Positions 63,252-64,000 of a stretch of DNA of 64,000 bases are shown here, piece after piece. Under the pieces are notes generated by a model. The model did no database searches. It was not told the DNA's origin and worked only from the letters and a program-made list of their open reading frames with translations. A program made the position numbers and the translations under genes. Source of the stretch: Nocardioides potassii (lineage in GTDB: Bacteria; Actinomycetota; Actinomycetes; Propionibacteriales; Nocardioidaceae); assembly GCF_021648885.1 (NCBI RefSeq), contig NZ_JAKJHZ010000010.1, positions 62,001 to 126,000 of the forward strand, written 5' to 3'. The stretch's first letter is position 1. Every line of letters begins with the position of its first letter.

Positions 63252-64000
63252 TCAGGCCCGTACCAGCCGGGACAGGTCCCGGCGCCGCACCCGTCGCGCC
63301 TCGAGCACCGCGTGGCCGAGTGCCGCAGCCACCACGACCGGGACCGCGAGCACGGTCCACCACGGGACGACGGTCCGCGGCGCGACCGCCTCCCCGGTGA
63401 GCAGGTCCAGCGACAGCGCGCCGAGGACGGCGTACGAGCAGGCGACGCCGATCGACCACCCCACCAGGGCGATGCCCGCGACCGGCGCCACCAGCTCCCC
63501 GAGCAGGACCCGGCGCAGGTCCCTGTCGGCCATGCCGAGGGCGCGGAGCCGGCCGAGCGACCGTGAGCGCTCCGGCGCCTCGGCCGCCACGGAGAGCACG
63601 ATCCCCAGGACGCCGAGCAGGACGAGCAGCGCCGACGACGCGACGGCGAGCGCCAGCAGCGCCGAGGTGAGCGGTGCCGCACGGCGTGCCTCGACCACCT
63701 CCGACCGTCGCACCACTGCGTCCACCCCCGTCACCCGGGAGGCCACCGCGTCGATGACCTGGTCGGTCCCCGGCCCGGACAGCCACAGGGTGTTCGGCAG
63801 GGCCACGGCACCGGCGTCCGCGAACGCCGACGCGTCCACCACGAGCACGGGATCGGTGGAGGCGTCGACGTCCGGCGCCGTGCCCACCACGTCCAGCACG
63901 ACCGGGACGTCCTCCCAGCGCACGGTCGGCCGGTCGGCGAGCGGGGACCCACCACTCCGGAGCAGCGCAGGCACCGGGTCCCCACCCGGGTCCCCACCCG
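63252..64000 (-). CDS. FtsX-like ABC permease (5' end outside window)
   Basis: The frame is open to the right edge; about 249 C-terminal residues are visible. Outer-domain strands (VPVVLDVVGTAPDVDASTDPVLVVDASAF) are followed by three helices with the FtsX loop SVAAEAPERSRSLGRLRALGMADRDLRRVLLGELV, then GIALVGWSIGVACSYAVLGAL and WTVLAVPVVVAAALGHAVL, ending in basic residues (EARRVRRRDLSRLVRA). It resembles the C-terminal third of the large permease at 52147 but is encoded separately. A 12-base direct repeat (GGGTCCCCACCC) lies at the right edge, translating to GDPG-type residues. Confidence 0.85.
   Translation of the reverse strand, partial: GGDPGGDPVPALLRSGGSPLADRPTVRWEDVPVVLDVVGTAPDVDASTDPVLVVDASAFADAGAVALPNTLWLSGPGTDQVIDAVASRVTGVDAVVRRSEVVEARRAAPLTSALLALAVASSALLVLLGVLGIVLSVAAEAPERSRSLGRLRALGMADRDLRRVLLGELVAPVAGIALVGWSIGVACSYAVLGALSLDLLTGEAVAPRTVVPWWTVLAVPVVVAAALGHAVLEARRVRRRDLSRLVRA

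Overview
The window is chromosomal DNA from a high-GC actinobacterium, most likely Nocardioides or another member of the Nocardioidaceae. The evidence is a strong G/C third-position bias with many GTG starts, a C-terminal fragment of the DUF222/13E12 HNH family, a TCGAAC-N4-GTTCGA LexA box of the actinobacterial type, and short dispersed repeats of a kind I associate with Nocardioidaceae intergenic regions. I see no rRNA, tRNA, insertion sequence, prophage or CRISPR array. Genes are packed tightly: no gene-free stretch exceeds about 210 bases, and many neighbours overlap by ATGA or GTGA.

Layout. 1-9.3 kb: HNH fragment, lipoprotein, late cobalamin genes (cobU; cobT-cobS) around an SDR and an HpaI-type aldolase, a 2H phosphoesterase, a five-copy 27-bp tandem repeat, a secreted excalibur/SNase nuclease, and a threonine-aldolase-like/CtlX pair. 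9.3-18.7 kb: an export block with Tat substrates (5'-nucleotidase, ferritin-like protein, PhoX) around tatB-tatA-tatC-mntH. 18.7-26.6 kb: Hsp20 and a divergent HspR-like regulator, a 5'-3' exonuclease, and a three-gene unit (acyl-CoA dehydrogenase-like, PIG-L deacetylase fused to a NodS-like methyltransferase, GT2) that looks like an amino-sugar modification pathway. 26.6-33 kb: an amidohydrolase, a clpP pair whose second member has lost the catalytic Ser and Asp, a ClgR/PopR-type regulator, and a molybdopterin oxidoreductase with a small helical partner.

33-45.7 kb: SelO, GAF-ANTAR regulator, prfC, a sigma-like protein with decayed region 4, an OhrR-like regulator, a stand-alone LigD phosphoesterase, GH16, WYL regulator and VOC protein, an ECF42-type sigma with its DGPF partner, a His-rich DUF4396 membrane protein behind a CsoR-type palindrome, and a CynX-type transporter divergent from a FadR-type regulator. 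45.7-52 kb: a surface-glycan locus (membrane glycosyltransferase and flippase on +; GT2, sulfotransferase, RffA-type aminotransferase and methyltransferase on -, every junction a GTGA overlap). 52-56.7 kb: a very large FtsX-type permease with two ATPases, one with a degenerate signature motif. 56.7-63.1 kb: the SOS mutasome imuA-imuB-dnaE2 behind a perfect LexA box, preceded by a 2H-like protein lacking its catalytic histidines. The window ends in the C-terminal half of a second FtsX-like permease.

The best candidates for something new are the clpP/dead-clpP/PopR module, where a 19-bp element (16/19 identical) lies upstream of both the clpP pair and the regulator; the deacetylase-methyltransferase fusion cluster; and the DUF4396 gene under an apparent metal-sensor operator.
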